The notes beneath the pieces were generated by a model. The model saw nothing but the letters and a program-made list of their open reading frames with translations. It had not been told where the DNA came from and made no database searches. A program made the translations under genes and the position numbers. A DNA stretch of 64,000 nt, from positions 82,958,001 to 83,022,000 of the forward strand of contig NC_072895.1 in NCBI RefSeq assembly GCF_027943255.1, given 5' to 3'. Origin of the DNA: Anastrepha obliqua. Its lineage: Eukaryota; Arthropoda; Insecta; Diptera; Tephritidae. This document shows, piece by piece, positions 1-10,660 of the stretch; position 1 is the first letter of the stretch; each line of letters starts with the position of its first letter.

Positions 1-1985
1 TTCGTTTCCTTGAACACCGGAGTGTCCCGGAACCCATATAAGCACAAGCCTGTTTTGTCTTGCGACAGAATTAAGCTTCTTCTTACATTTTTGAACAATC
101 TTTGAGGTTTGCTTCGCGTTCTCCAGGGCCTTCAATGCAGCCTAACTATCACTGAAGACTCCAATCTGTTTCCCGCTCCATCTCCTCTCGATTATCCATT
201 CGGCTACTTTTAGGATGGCAAAAACTTCTGTTTGGAAAATAGTTGCCATTTCCCCCATAGCATAGTGATACTTGTTACTATCGTTTAAGTACCATCCGGC
301 TCCAGAACCTATTTCATTCTTGGAGCCATCGGTAAAGAAAATATCCGTCAAACCTCCCTGCATGCGTTCTGGATTGCTCCATTGCTCACGCAGAGGAAAT
401 CTGACATCAAATTTCCTTCCAATTGAAACTGTGGGTATCAGGTCATCTTTAGGTGCCAAAAACAGAGGATGCTGCTCAGATAGGAACCTAAAGATTTCTC
501 TGTGTCCCGAAGTTCCGTCTTCGTGCCAGAAACCATATTTATGGAGTCTACACATTGCTTTTATTGCTTCCTGTTGTATCTTAAGATCCAGGGGGAGCAA
601 ATCAAGCATAGCATTTAGGGCGCCACCAGAGGTTGTACTCATGGCACCCGTGATGCATAAACATACACTTCTTTGCAGCCTGTATAGTTCCCGGATTGTG
701 GACTTAACCATGCTCCGTTGCCATCAGACCACAGGACCATGCTCTACGGCATTGCTGAAAAATCTTCAATGTACGGTTCACCTTCAGTGAACCTGTGTAA
801 TTGAAATGGTGCATCCTGACAAGTGTCTGGGAGGCGGCTCAGGCTCACGCAGATGTCCGCTTGGATGGGATCTGTGGTAGCTCCCTATCAGAAATTTATT
901 GCTGAGTAGTTTGTTGTGCTCCTTCACAGGGAGCATCTGTGCCTCGTCATGTAGGTGCTGTAGTGGAGACATCAGGAGGCGTCCCGTCATGCCTGAAGCT
1001 ACGTCCACTGCGTATCACTAGTTACAGGTGACCAGACAGGCGCAGCGTAATTTAGAGCAAGCCAATTGCTTTAAAGGTCCCCAACAACATTTCTTTGTCA
1101 TTGCCCCAAGTGCTGCCGGACTTTAGTGGAAATAGCGGTTGTGTGCGCAGAGAAGGGGAGAAAACTGTCGAAAATAACTCCCAAGATTTTGGGGTTGTTA
1201 ACAGTCGAAATTGGCGTGTCATCGACTTTGAACTTAAGTTGCAGTTTGACCTCCTTTGTCCAGGTGCTAAAGAAGGTCACCGTAGACTTCGTAGGGGAAA
1301 GTTGAAGATTCCTCGCTGTTAAAAAGCGAGAAAGATTGATGAGGTAATCGTTCATTTTTGTAAGAGATCAGGGCGTCTCCCTCTGGTGGCTGGGAGAGAA
1401 GTTGAAAGGCAAGGGTGAAAGGACACCACACTGCGAAACTCCTTGCTTTTTCTTGTTCTGTTTAGAGATTTGGTCTCGAAATATAACCGACGAGTGGTGA
1501 CCACTCGGATAGTGTGTGGGCCACCTCTTCGGTATGTCGACTGTGAAAAATCATCTAGCAGCGTGGAATAGCTGACTGTATCGAAAACTTTCTTCGGGTT
1601 CAACGCTACTAGAAAAGTGCTCTCGCAGGGGCGGTTTTGATTAAGCCCGCGGTTGATCTGGATGTTTATGGCGGTGAATGATGTGGTGGTACTATGCACT
1701 CGTCGGAAGCAATGCTGATGTGAGGTTGTGGTCAGATGTTTGGTGTAGGTTGGGAGTAAGAGGGCTTCAAGAGTCTTCACTACTGAGGAAAGGAGAGTTA
1801 TCGACCGATGAGAATATGCTTGGTTGACGGGTTTCCCAGGTTTCAGTAGTGGGAATACTCTAGCTGATTTCCATTTGTCAGGAGTTACGCGAGTGGCCAT
1901 GGACTTATTCTACTCCCAATGGACCCCGCTTTTGCAGCATGCATTTTTGAGGTGATTATAGTTGCTAGAAGGGCGTACAATGCCG
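1..1985 (-). pseudogene. Jockey-like LINE, ORF2 RT + RNase H remnant
   Basis: Minus-strand reading gives the C-terminal half of a non-LTR retrotransposon polyprotein. RT blocks with WKSARVFPLLKPGKP begin near 1900, the thumb region (NLQLSPTKST, NNPKILGVIFDS) lies near 1100-1350, and SPLQHLHDEAQMLPV near 960. An RNase H domain follows: TDGS near 325-336, FQTE near 225-236, SDS at 145-153, and WVPGHSGVQGNE running to the window edge. The copy is dead. The ALDLSKAFD-type motif reads ALNPKKVFD. The YADD box is missing, because LISY runs straight into NDYLINL with a frame change near 1340-1360. A TAG at 142-144 interrupts SDS|AALKALENA. The 5' end decays near 1985, as in 5'-truncated LINEs. The Jockey clade call is from motif memory. 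Confidence 0.85.
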
Positions 1986-2291
1986 CCTGATTATAATTAA
2001 TTTTTGTAAAAAACTAAGTCATTTCGATAACAAAAATTATCCAATAACTTGAAAGCTTTCGATTCTTTCAACTGAAAGAACATTTCCTTCATAAGCTCTG
2101 AGTACTTTATTTGTCGAAGTGAAAAGTGGGTGTCTAATTTTCTGGTAGCAAACAATACCAACTAATATGAAAGCTTTCCCAAGCTTCAGTTTCCAATGGC
2201 CATCAAGGAAAATCACATTTTGGTTTGCATGAAAATACACAACATACTTTAAAAATTTTAAAGAAATAGGCGTCGAGGTTACAACCTGGAA
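1986..2291. other. No recognisable gene
   Basis: AT-rich sequence between two LINE remnants. The 67-codon minus ORF at 2037-2240 has no recognisable motif and I treat it as chance. Confidence 0.5.
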
Positions 2292-2546
2292 GCATGACTT
2301 GTAGGGTTGCTAACTGCAAACAAAAAGGGAGACAAATTAAACTATGAAAATTACCGTGAAATTACATTCCTAAACCTCGCAAATAAAATCTTATCTAGAA
2401 TCCCCACCTCCCGGCTAACTGCCGCAGCAGACAAAATCTTTGCAAAAAACCCAGATCGATCAACAGCAGATAAATCTTTATGCATAAGAAAAACTTCAAA
2501 AATGCTACGAATCCTACTTAGTCTTGCAAATTCTGTTCTTCAATAG
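2292..2546 (+). pseudogene. RTE-like LINE RT fragment (fingers)
   Basis: The frame encodes KKGDKLNYENYREITFLNLA, NKILSRIPTSRLT and NPDRSTADKSLCIRKT. These match the KKGD...NYRGI...AYKILSRIL...RPDRSTTDQIF pattern of RTE-type reverse transcriptases. The reading breaks after about 80 codons, before motif A. A C-terminal piece of the same kind of RT lies at 3225-3410 on the same strand, so this may be one element split by the mariner remnant between them. Confidence 0.7.
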
Positions 2547-2765
2547 CGCGTGCAAAAATCAGTAGGCAAAACTACATAAATACCTGAAGATCTCGTGCAG
2601 CGAAAAAACACGAGGGTGTCAGCACTTTAAATATCTGTGAGTTGTAATAAGAAATTACAATAGCAGTCACGATGCGATAAGAGGCTTCATAAAGTCAGCA
2701 AATAAAGCGTATTACGCCCCCAAAAAAATTCTTGAAGTCTGAATTGCTAACACATGAAAATTAAA

Positions 2766-3224
2766 TTATAAAGAGGAAGGTATGCCGTTAATAGTGAAAA
2801 ATACAATAACATCAGGCAAATGACCACCACGACCACGCTTGCAGGACAATATCCTTTTCGTGAAATTTTCCACAACCGAAGAGCAAAGTGGCTGCCCTAT
2901 GTCCTCGATAGCCTCACGAATTCCATCTTTGAGGTCTTGAATCGATTGTGGGCTGTTGGCGTAGACCTTCTCTTTCACGTGGCCCCAAAGAAGAAAGTCA
3001 CAAGGTGTTAAATCACAAGATCTCGGTGGCCAATTGTGATCACCTCTTCGAGAGATAACACGGTTCGGAAACTTTTCCCGTAAAAGATCAATGGTTTCGT
3101 TGCTTGTGTGGCACGTAGCGCCGTTTTGTTTAAAATAAACGTTGTCCAGATAAATACCATTCAATTCCGGCCATAAAAAATCGTTAATCATCTCTCGATA
3201 GCGCAATCTATTCACCTGTAACAC
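2766..3224 (-). pseudogene. DD41D-type mariner transposase, C-terminal half
   Basis: The frame encodes MINDFLWPEL, YFKQNGATCHTS, FPNRVISRRGDHNWPPRSC, DLTPCDFLLWGHVKEKVY and a basic tail RGRGGHLPDVI. This is the second half of a Tc1/mariner-superfamily DDE domain. Forty-one residues separate the second catalytic position from the third Asp (PCDF), the DD41D arrangement. The second catalytic Asp is replaced by Asn (QNG where QDG is expected), so this protein would be inactive. The N-terminal half and the first Asp are missing. No terminal inverted repeats were found. Confidence 0.85.
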
Positions 3225-3410
3225 GTGGAAAACCCTTTACAAGTCGATAATGCTGTCGGTGCTGTCTTATAACCGCGTGTGCTGGATGAAATGGGCTTAA
3301 GAGTTTTCGAAAGAAAAATACTCCGAAGGAGGTCTGGTCCCATACGCTGTGATGAAGCAATTTTTAGAACACACTGTACGCATGGAAGACAGCTGCCATT
3401 AAAAACCCGT
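3225..3410 (+). pseudogene. RTE-like LINE RT fragment (C-terminal)
   Basis: Two frames give KTLYKSIMLSVLSY and then DEMGLRVFERKILRRRSGPI. These correspond to the LYKTLI.PVL.Y and ALGVFERKILRKIFGP regions of RTE-type RTs, with one frameshift between them near 3280. It lies directly downstream of the mariner remnant and in the same orientation as the RT fragment at 2292-2546. Confidence 0.65.
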
Positions 3411-4084
3411 TTTTAATAACAAATTCCCTAATAGCCCGAGACCGAGTACGTCCTAGGTTACCCTGGCTAGGAGTTAGGAGCTGGAAGTCTGTTGCTATAA
3501 ATCGTGCAAAATGAAGAGGATTGTGGACGAAGCTAAGCTCACCCTGAGCTGTAATCGCTACTTACTGACGATGATGATCAAAGGAGGAGCTTTTCTTACT
3601 TTTTTCTTATTTGTTTACGAACAATTTTTTTTTTTCTTTTCTCTTCTACTATCATCCTTGCTTGGAACTCTATTGGTTTACTTAGTTTTCATAGACACCT
3701 AGAGGGCGTTACTCAGCATGTCGTTATGATTTTGCCAGCGATATTAGGTTTGTTTGCTTGGTTTGTCTTTATATTAGACAGTTCGCTTTGATGCGTTGCC
3801 ATATCTTTTATATTTGTACGAAAAAGCTATTTTGTATAACATATTTGCAGGAATTTAATTCAAGATAAGTGAAAGAAATGATAAGGCTCCGCATAATTCA
3901 CTCGCGCCTCTATTTGCACTTAGAAGCTTAACTTTGGAATCTAAAACCAGCAGGTCTCTCTGTTTTCTAAGTTAAATGGAGTTTAAGCTATCCACAAAAA
4001 CGTGCTACTGGTATGGAAAGTTGACCCGTAAATTATGTGAAAAAGCACTTACATCAGCATAACCTAATTTCCCAGCTAGGAAGC
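3411..4084. other. No recognisable gene
   Basis: T-rich noncoding sequence. The 63-codon plus ORF at 3511-3702 is dominated by a poly-T-encoded Phe run and shows no family motif. Confidence 0.5.
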
Positions 4085-4560
4085 TAGCTTAAAATCAATT
4101 TTGACAAGATGAAGGTGATGAGTCTATCAAATAAGATGGGTAGGCATGTGGAGATTGCAGGTAACCCTATCGAAACAGTAGAGGAATTTAGTTACCTCGG
4201 CAACAAAGTTGCCGCGGGCAGTGGTACGAATGTAGACATACGCTTCCAAATTGAAAAATAAAACAAAGCATGTCGAAACAACATCCAGAATTTCAGTATA
4301 AAGGTTAGGCTCTTCAAGTCGAATGTGCTGCCGGCACTGTTGTACAGTAGGTCTACCTCGAAAATCACCACCGCTATAAGCAGTCGCGAACAAGTTTTTG
4401 ACAACCGCTGTTTACGGATTACATTCCAATTTTTCTGGCCAGAACTGTGGATCGCGAGACGGCTCAACTTGGGTTAAGCTGGAAGCAGGTGAAGACATTA
4501 TCCAGTAATCGGATGAGATGGCGCGTAGATGTTGTTGGTGGCTTGTGTCCCGCTAGGGAA
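4085..4560 (+). pseudogene. LINE RT C-terminal remnant (IE.VE.F.YLG family)
   Basis: The frame reads KMKVMSLSNKMGRHVEIAG, then NPIETVEEFSYLGNKV, then RLFKSNVLPALLYS and NRCLRITFQFFWPEL. This is the post-palm region of LINE reverse transcriptases of the type KTKVM...I...IE.V..FTYLGS...FNSNVK.VLLYG...NKCLR.I..I.WP. Several stops interrupt it. The same type of RT recurs at 29700-30540. I do not resolve the clade. Confidence 0.75.
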
Positions 4561-4941
4561 TCAATGAAGCAATGATGCTGAATTTCCCAACTTCGTTTAC
4601 CAACACTTTTTATTTTAACACTCCGTTCATAGTGAGGTATGAGAGCAGCTCATCTACAATTACGTCACATCAAAGCAATGCTTATTGTTTTTTTTAATCG
4701 ACTCAACCTTGTGCGCTATCATTTTTGTACTAAATTGCATCCTTAGTGATGGAAAGACTGTTTGATAATTTACCTTTGCGCAGCCAGAAAGATAAAGGTT
4801 TCATCACTTAGAGTTGTTTTCGTGCAATGCTCTACGGACTGAGTACTTTATAACTGTCATTTGTGCAAAATACGAGTATTAAAATTTACGTTAACAAGTG
4901 CTGGGCAATTTCATTGGTTTGACAAACTGTAAGTCGCTTGA
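4561..4941. other. No recognisable gene
   Basis: AT-rich noncoding sequence downstream (in minus sense) of the candidate secreted-peptide exons; nothing recognised. Confidence 0.45.
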
Positions 4942-4979
4942 TTACACTCGCTCACTACACAAGAGTGAAATGCTAGCAG
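4942..4979 (-). CDS. Possible last exon of the secreted-peptide gene
   Basis: On the minus strand a T-rich tract ends in AAAGTTTCAG at 4980, an acceptable 3' splice site. Joined in phase 1 to the exon at 5295-5430, the frame reads AASISLLCSERV and stops at TAA (4942-4944), giving a 57-residue product. This is only one possible model. The acceptor and phase fit, but there is no homology to confirm it, and the gene may instead continue through other exons. Confidence 0.25.
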
Positions 4980-5294
4980 CTGAAACTTTGGCAGAACAAA
5001 AAAAAAATAAATTAAATTAAGATAGAAATTATAATATACTTTAATCTAATTCTATAGTTTCTAGGAAAGGCTAGAATTTTTATGACTTTACCATTCGCAT
5101 AATTGATAATTTAATATAATTTAATTTATTTTTCGTTGAAATTTAGTACGAATAAAAAAGCGCGCGGGAGTTAAGCTGTCACTTTAAATCTATGTAGTTA
5201 AGCATAATATTTACTTCAATTGGAAAAATTTCTAAACTTTTATTTAGCAATTTTCAATATAATTTTAATTTTTTAGTTTGTACTTTCCACTCAC

Positions 5295-5430
5295 CATTTT
5301 CTTCCTCGATGTTCCGTGTCATAGTCGACGGGCTGGTGCGTGCACGCGACGAGTGCGTACAGTGACTGTTGAGGATGCAGATCAGAGCAATGAAGAGTAG
5401 CCAGAAGGGAGTGGAAAATTGAAGAGACAT
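5295..5430 (-). CDS. First coding exon of an unrecognised secreted protein
   Basis: ATG at 5430 sits in a good fly start context (GCTAAAATG). It opens 45 codons that begin MSLQFSTPFWLLFIALICIL, a typical signal peptide with a hydrophobic core at residues 9-20 and likely cleavage around 22-26. A polar stretch rich in Ser, Thr, Arg and Glu follows. The exon ends ...GAAAATG|GTGAGTGG with an excellent 5' splice site in phase 1. TATAAAT at 5543-5549 would place transcription start about 90 bases upstream of the ATG. I do not recognise the protein. A neuropeptide precursor, small secreted peptide or venom/seminal-type peptide would all fit the layout. Codon usage is more GC-rich than the flanks, which supports real coding. 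Confidence 0.55.
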
Positions 5431-5542
5431 TTTAGCGACGTTGAAATATACTGATTGAGATTTAAATTTGTAGTTGTTTTTGTATTAGAGTGTGTTTGCT
5501 TGATTGATTAGATTTATTGCAAGATTTTATATTTATTCGTAA

Positions 5543-5549
5543 ATTTATA
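5543..5549 (-). promoter_or_regulatory. TATA-like box (TATAAAT)
   Basis: TATAAAT on the minus strand, 113 bases upstream of the signal-peptide ATG at 5430, followed by a plausible start region near 5518. The surrounding AT-richness lowers confidence. Confidence 0.3.
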
Positions 5550-6819
5550 GAGCAGTAAATATTATGACAGAATTGTGTGGGTTACTGCTTTTTTAAATTT
5601 GCATATTTTTAATGCGCGCAATATTTTCGAAGATATTGGATTTCATATTATTTCCTTTTCTCATTTGAAATCTTTTATTATTCAGCTATAATTTTGGCAC
5701 ACTTTCTTGGTATGTTGTCTCACAGCTCCTTGTGGCGCACATGAAAGACTAAGCGTCTCGATTAAGTAGAATATTTTTATATTTCATTGGCGAGTTGGAA
5801 GAACTGTAAGGAGTAAAAAAGAATGACTGTTAGTGAATTACATAAATGCAGAAAAGTTGAAATATTTATTTAAATTGCAGCTTAAGTTAATGCGGCTTTA
5901 TAATATCATTAGTAGGCTACATGACGCAACTCGGCGTAAGAATAAAAAAAATAAAAAGTAGTATTACAAAAATACAATAACCAAAATCCAACTTCACTTA
6001 AAAAACAGGTAATTACTCTGGACTTATTCATAACTTAACAAACTTAAGTGGAAGCTCCGAAACGAAATAATTGCTTCAGCTTTAAGTAACTTAGAGGGTC
6101 GTCATGTTTAGATTCTTAACTTTTTAATTGATTAATTGAGATTCTTAAAATTTGAAATTACGTAATTTGAAAGCGGTGAGAGAAACGTTTTACAACATGA
6201 TTAATTTTCTAATTCAATAAGCCTTCGTGCATTCTTGGTATACATTTATTGCTGGATTCAGCTGTAGGATCGATATTATTATTTGTTAATTCTCGGCAAT
6301 CCTTGCTGCTGATGTAATGGATTACCCACTGGGGAGTTGATTTGTCTTCGTTTCATGCTATTTATTTTGTATTCAGACAAGTATTCCGCGCTGGTTATAA
6401 GCTCAAGACGAAAGTCTAATAGGACTTATCCACCTTTGGGTGACTAAGCTCAACAGTGTTAAACGTCTTGAAAGTTTGTGGACGCCACTGTTGGGCAAAA
6501 TAAGTAGGTTCTTCCGTTGCTATTTTTATTGTGTAGTGCCACTGTAACCACAAAAATTCCCTGTTGGCCCACAGCTTGAATATGTCAAAGAGACCCAAAG
6601 AGTTTCCCTTTACTAAGTTTAGCTCGTGAGTCGACACGGATACTGAGAGGTGACACTGGAAGCCAAATGTGAAGAGGTAAGTGCTTAACGAGAACTAAGC
6701 TCTTTCAGCGACTACGCATAACACAGTCCGACTGCCGAGTAAGGTACTATCTCCACTTAGGTAAGAGAGAGGGAGTGCAGGAGACCCTTAGACTCGGAGT
6801 TTAGACTTGGAGCGAAATA
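5550..6819. other. Long AT-rich stretch, no gene seen
   Basis: No coding frame with family motifs on either strand. The 73-codon minus ORF at 6416-6637 has no recognisable domain. Confidence 0.5.
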
Positions 6820-6985
6820 AAGGGTGGTTAAGTTTCAAGGGCCGGTGTTGATTTTGAATAAAATAGAACTTTTTTAGCCAATTATTATCATTTATCTTTA
6901 TTATGATAATATTGGTACGGCTAAATTACGTATGGGACAAATATGGCCACCACGGCTTCCCATCAAATGCAAATAGTTCCTTATC
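6820..6985 (-). mobile_element. Partial copy of mariner-derived MITE
   Basis: The terminal sequence AAGGGTGGTTAAGTTTCAAG follows a TA. The first 140 or so bases match the same end of the complete copy that starts at 6988 (shared TTGAATAAAATA, TTTATTATGATAATATTGGT, AATTACGTAT). The copy then diverges and has no second end. It abuts the complete copy, giving a tandem arrangement. Confidence 0.7.
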
Positions 6986-6987
6986 TA

Positions 6988-7366
6988 AAGGGTGGTTAAG
7001 TTTCAAGTGCCGGTGTGGATTTTGAATAAAATACAATTTTTTTAGAAAATTAATGTCATTTCTCTTTATTATGATAATATTGGTACCGCTCAATTACGTA
7101 TAAAACAAAATGTTGGCCAACTGGCCGCCGCGGCCTCGGCGGCACACCTCCATCCGATGGTCCAAATTTTCGATGACGCTGAGGCATAATTGAGGTTCTA
7201 TGCCGTTAATGTGCCGAATGATCTCATCCTTTAGCTCTTGAAGTGTTGCTGGCTTATCGACTTACACCTTTTCTTTTAAATAGCCCCAAAGAAAGAAGTC
7301 CAACGGTGTCGTTGACGTTTAAGTGTGGTTCACATTAAACATTGGGCCTTTTATTGAACCACCCTT
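6988..7366 (-). mobile_element. 379-bp mariner deletion derivative (MITE)
   Basis: Ends are AAGGGTGGTT at 6988 and AACCACCCTT-type at 7366, flanked by TA on both sides. The minus strand still encodes the C-terminus of a DD41D-like transposase (DFFLWGYLKEKV, a stop, DKPATLQELKDEIIRHING, then VIENF). It is therefore an internally deleted derivative that kept the 3' coding end. The stop replaces the Tyr seen at this position in relatives (KVY). Confidence 0.8.
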
Positions 7367-7368
7367 TA

Positions 7369-8690
7369 CAAGAGGTAGGTTATTACTTTGTGTTAAAAGA
7401 ATTTTTCGCGCTCAGTAAAACCGAGAAGGAAAACATATGAAGAATTGCGTGCTCTTATTTATTGGCGTGAAGCTCTAGGAGTAAGCAAATTTGACGGCTC
7501 TAGTAAAAGTTTTAAAGTTTTTACATAACACAAGTTAAGTTTAGGTCAAGAGTAATTAAAATAAAATAAAATAAAAAACGCTTACAAACAATTCCTGGCG
7601 AAAAAAATAATGCCTCCTGAAATGTGAAATTCACACAATCGACATATTTCTGGGTACATGACTTTGCTTGACCTTTGTCGTCTGAGATATTCAGCCTGCA
7701 AAATTTAGAACTATGACCATCTAAGTTGGCTTATGTGACTTATGGTTGGAAAATTATGGCTCGCTGGAAGCATAACGTCTATAAGGGGCATAAATCCGTC
7801 CTTGCATGAACTCATATCCCTTTATTCTATAATATAATTTTCTTCCCCTTGTTCACTACTCTCAGGTAGCCTGCCGCTACCAGTCGTAAGTAGTAGGAAT
7901 GCCCACCTGTCCTTGCTTAGGAGCAACGCCTTCTTACTACCTTGAGCACCTTTTTCCTGTAGAAGGCATATTATATCATAAGCTCATATTATTAGTAATG
8001 TCTCTTGACAAAATGTGATTTTATAGTTCCAGAGTTTGGCTCACGGAAAGTGTTGGGGATTGGTTTAGGGCTTTGTTGAAGACGACGGAACGATGACGAC
8101 AAGCTACGGTTATGTTAACCGCTTAATACTGCTAATTTATATACAAATTTTAAATATTTTTTGATATTATAATTTTTAGTTATTAATTTTGGTAATATGG
8201 ACTGACCCATTCGAAAGATATGAATTATTTTAATTATTTTCAAACTGAAGGTCTGACCTGCAAAAGATACGATTTCAAGAGCTTAAGAGCACTTATCTCA
8301 AACTAATCTTATGCTGCTAGCAATTACCAAAGTGATAAGGAATCCATGCGAAGATATCCTCTTCATACTCATCCCTCCACACGTTCTGCATCAAACCCTA
8401 AACAGTCGGTGGCTTTTGAGGAAAATGTATGCAGTACAGCAACATAAACTGAACATTAAGGAAATTAAATTTATTTCTGGAATTTGTAGAATTTTGCATT
8501 AATTTAACTTTTGTAATAATTTGAAATCCTAATTTTCGATTTATTGAATAAAGCTACGAATTCCAATCCTCCATTAACTTAATACGAATTGTTTCTTTTG
8601 AATTCGTGTCCTGAAATGTACAACAGCTGCGTCACGTACGTACTGTGTATGTATGCATAAGCGGTTGTGTCTGTGTTGCGTAAATACAGT
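7369..8690. other. No recognisable gene
   Basis: Noncoding AT-rich sequence. The plus ORF at 8311-8502 has no recognisable motif. Confidence 0.5.
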
Positions 8691-8716
8691 TGCGGACATA
8701 AAAATGCAAACGAAAC
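8691..8716 (+). repeat. Possible Tc1-like transposon end
   Basis: TACAGTTGCGGACATAAAAA at 8691 followed by TGCAAAC resembles the sequence at 45766 (TACAGTGGCGGGCGTGAAAA) and the inverted copy ending at 51115. No partner end or transposase was found nearby. Confidence 0.35.
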
Positions 8717-9157
8717 AAAACTGCAGTATTTTTGTATTTAAGAAAAAAAAAAAAAAACTCATTGGAGCCACGTCGAGCAAGAACAGTCGTATTCGAATTG
8801 CCACACCAATGGTGACCAAGCCTGGATTGACTGTGTAAAAAGTTTTGCTGTGTGTTTGGCGATATTGGCTGAGCATTACTATTATTACGAACTTATGTAC
8901 ACCGGCCAAACTCTTGCTTTGGATCTGAGTAAAGTTAGGTTACGGCGATGATTGTTAAATGCCACTAATTTGGGCTAAAATTAGGCTTTTTATTCCCAAT
9001 GTGGTGAAACCACTTCGTTTTTTTAATAAACGTTGAAATGTTGGGGAAATCTGGGAATTCTACTTCTTCCAGCCATTCCAAGGAGTAAAAATTTAGCTAG
9101 CGATGTCGCGTTCTGGCAAGTGCTGGACAGTAGCAGAGGATAATTTGGGCCCAAGTA

Positions 9158-10462
9158 TGTGGGCAAAAATTAAGCTGAATGTGGTTGTAAGATGAAAAAT
9201 TTTTATTTATTCTTGTAAATCAATTTCATCCCCTTCAAAATAATCTTCTCTCGATGAAATACACTTATGCCAACGATTTTTCCAATCCCCGAAACATGCC
9301 AAATAGTGCATTTCCGGTATAGCCATCAGCACCTTCTTCGATTCATCTTTTATCTCCTCAATCGACTCGAAACGCGTTCCCCGGAGTGGTCTCTTGAGTT
9401 TTGGGAATAGCCAGAAGTCACACGGAGCCAAATCAGGCGAATACGGTGGTTGCGGAACGATATGCGTGGAATTTTTGGCGAAATGGTCACGAAGAACGAG
9501 TGCAGTGTGAGACGGTGCATTGTCGTGATGCAAAAACCAAGAGTTGTTGGCCCATAATTCTGGTATTTTTAGATGAATTCCTTCACGAAAACGACGCATA
9601 ACGCTCAAATTATATTCCTTATTAACAGTTTGGCCAGGTGGAAGGAATTCATAGTGCACCACACCACGAAAATCGAAAAAAACTGTCATCATGACCTTTA
9701 TTTTTGAACGACTTTGACGTGATCTTTTCGGTCTGGCCTCTCCTTTAGCACGATATTCGCTTGATTGGTCGGTTGTTTCAGCATCGCAAGCATAAATATA
9801 AGTCTCATCTCCCGTAATGATACATTTGAGCTTGTCCTGATAGTCTGAAAGCATTGTTTCACACACATCAACGCGACGACTTTTTTCCAAGAAATTGAGA
9901 GTTTTCGGTACCAAACGAGATTTGACTTTTCGTAGGCCCAAATGGTCCTTCAAAATGGTTTTCACAGATCCTTCTGATATTCCGATCATATCAGTAAGGT
10001 CTTTAACAGTCAACCGACGATTTTTGAGCACCAACTCCTTCACTTTATTGACGTGTTGGTCATCTGTTGACGTCGATGGTCGTCCGGAGCGCTCCAAGTC
10101 ATCAACACGTTCTCGACCCTCTTTGAAGTCTTTGTACCACTTATAAACATTTTTCTGCGACATGGTCGAATCACCAAATGCCTTTTGCAACATGCCAAAC
10201 GTTTCCGCAGCCGAAATTGCATTCCGCAAACAAAATTTGATGGCACTTCTCTGCTCAATCAAATCAGACATTGTAAAAATCGAGAATGCACTCTTGGTCG
10301 TTTGGTAAACACAAGCGTAAATATATTACTGTTAATGACATTCACATAAAAGTTGGCCCAGATGTTATTAACAGTACTGCCAACTCATGAAAAAAATAAC
10401 TAGAGCGAAATTTTAATCCCGCGAAGTTTGACAAATAAATTCACCTTACTTTTTGCCCACAG
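9158..10462 (-). mobile_element. Complete mariner element (DD34D)
   Basis: About 25-bp inverted ends: TGTGGGCAAAAATTAAGCTG after TA at the left, and the inverted form with two changes at the right (CTTACTTTTTGCCCACAG followed by TA). Length is about 1.3 kb, normal for mariner. It encloses a single uninterrupted transposase gene. One base at the left end is missing relative to the right end. Confidence 0.85.
9207..10271 (-). CDS. Mariner transposase, uninterrupted 354 codons
   Basis: The protein cuts and pastes its own element in the nucleus. Residues 1-110 form the paired helix-turn-helix DNA-binding region (KNVYKWYKDFKEGRERVDDL, ERSGRPSTSTDD). The DDE/D domain has the first Asp in GDETYIYACD near residue 155, the second in HHDNAPSH near 250 and the third in SPDLAPCDFWLF near 285. 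The last two are 34 residues apart, the DD34D signature of true mariners. The length matches the family (340-355) with no stop or frameshift, so the gene may be functional. It resembles the FLJ37770/GVQW3-labelled mariner proteins rather than Mos1. Start chosen at the ATG that gives the full helix-turn-helix domain. Confidence 0.9.
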   Translation of the reverse strand: MSDLIEQRSAIKFCLRNAISAAETFGMLQKAFGDSTMSQKNVYKWYKDFKEGRERVDDLERSGRPSTSTDDQHVNKVKELVLKNRRLTVKDLTDMIGISEGSVKTILKDHLGLRKVKSRLVPKTLNFLEKSRRVDVCETMLSDYQDKLKCIITGDETYIYACDAETTDQSSEYRAKGEARPKRSRQSRSKIKVMMTVFFDFRGVVHYEFLPPGQTVNKEYNLSVMRRFREGIHLKIPELWANNSWFLHHDNAPSHTALVLRDHFAKNSTHIVPQPPYSPDLAPCDFWLFPKLKRPLRGTRFESIEEIKDESKKVLMAIPEMHYLACFGDWKNRWHKCISSREDYFEGDEIDLQE

Positions 10463-10489
10463 TAGTACGTAAACAATTTTACTATTTAA

Positions 10490-10660
10490 AGATACGCACT
10501 TCGGAGGTTTGCCATTGCCTGCCGAGGGGCGACCGCTATTACAAGAAACTTTTTCTGTGGTTTGGTATTTCATACACGGAAATTCGAATCGGTTTACTTC
10601 CAAATGGTAGTCGTGTACCAAATCAATCGACTACATCAGCCGCAGACTCTGTTGTATAGA
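10490..10660 (-). repeat. tRNA-derived SINE, partial
   Basis: Reverse complement contains the B-box-like CCGATTCGAATTTCC, AATAGCGGTCGCCCCTCGGC and AGGCAATGGCAAACCTCCG, matching the SINE copies at 40984, 46638 and 19215. It lacks the 3' half and lies just outside the mariner. Confidence 0.75.

Noticed and set aside
272..790. 172-codon plus-strand ORF
   Set aside because: Shadow of the minus-strand RNase H region, which carries the recognisable motifs.
8574..8909. 111-codon minus ORF with a poly-Phe run
   Set aside because: Runs through a 15-base A/T tract and has no domain; probable chance ORF next to a transposon end.
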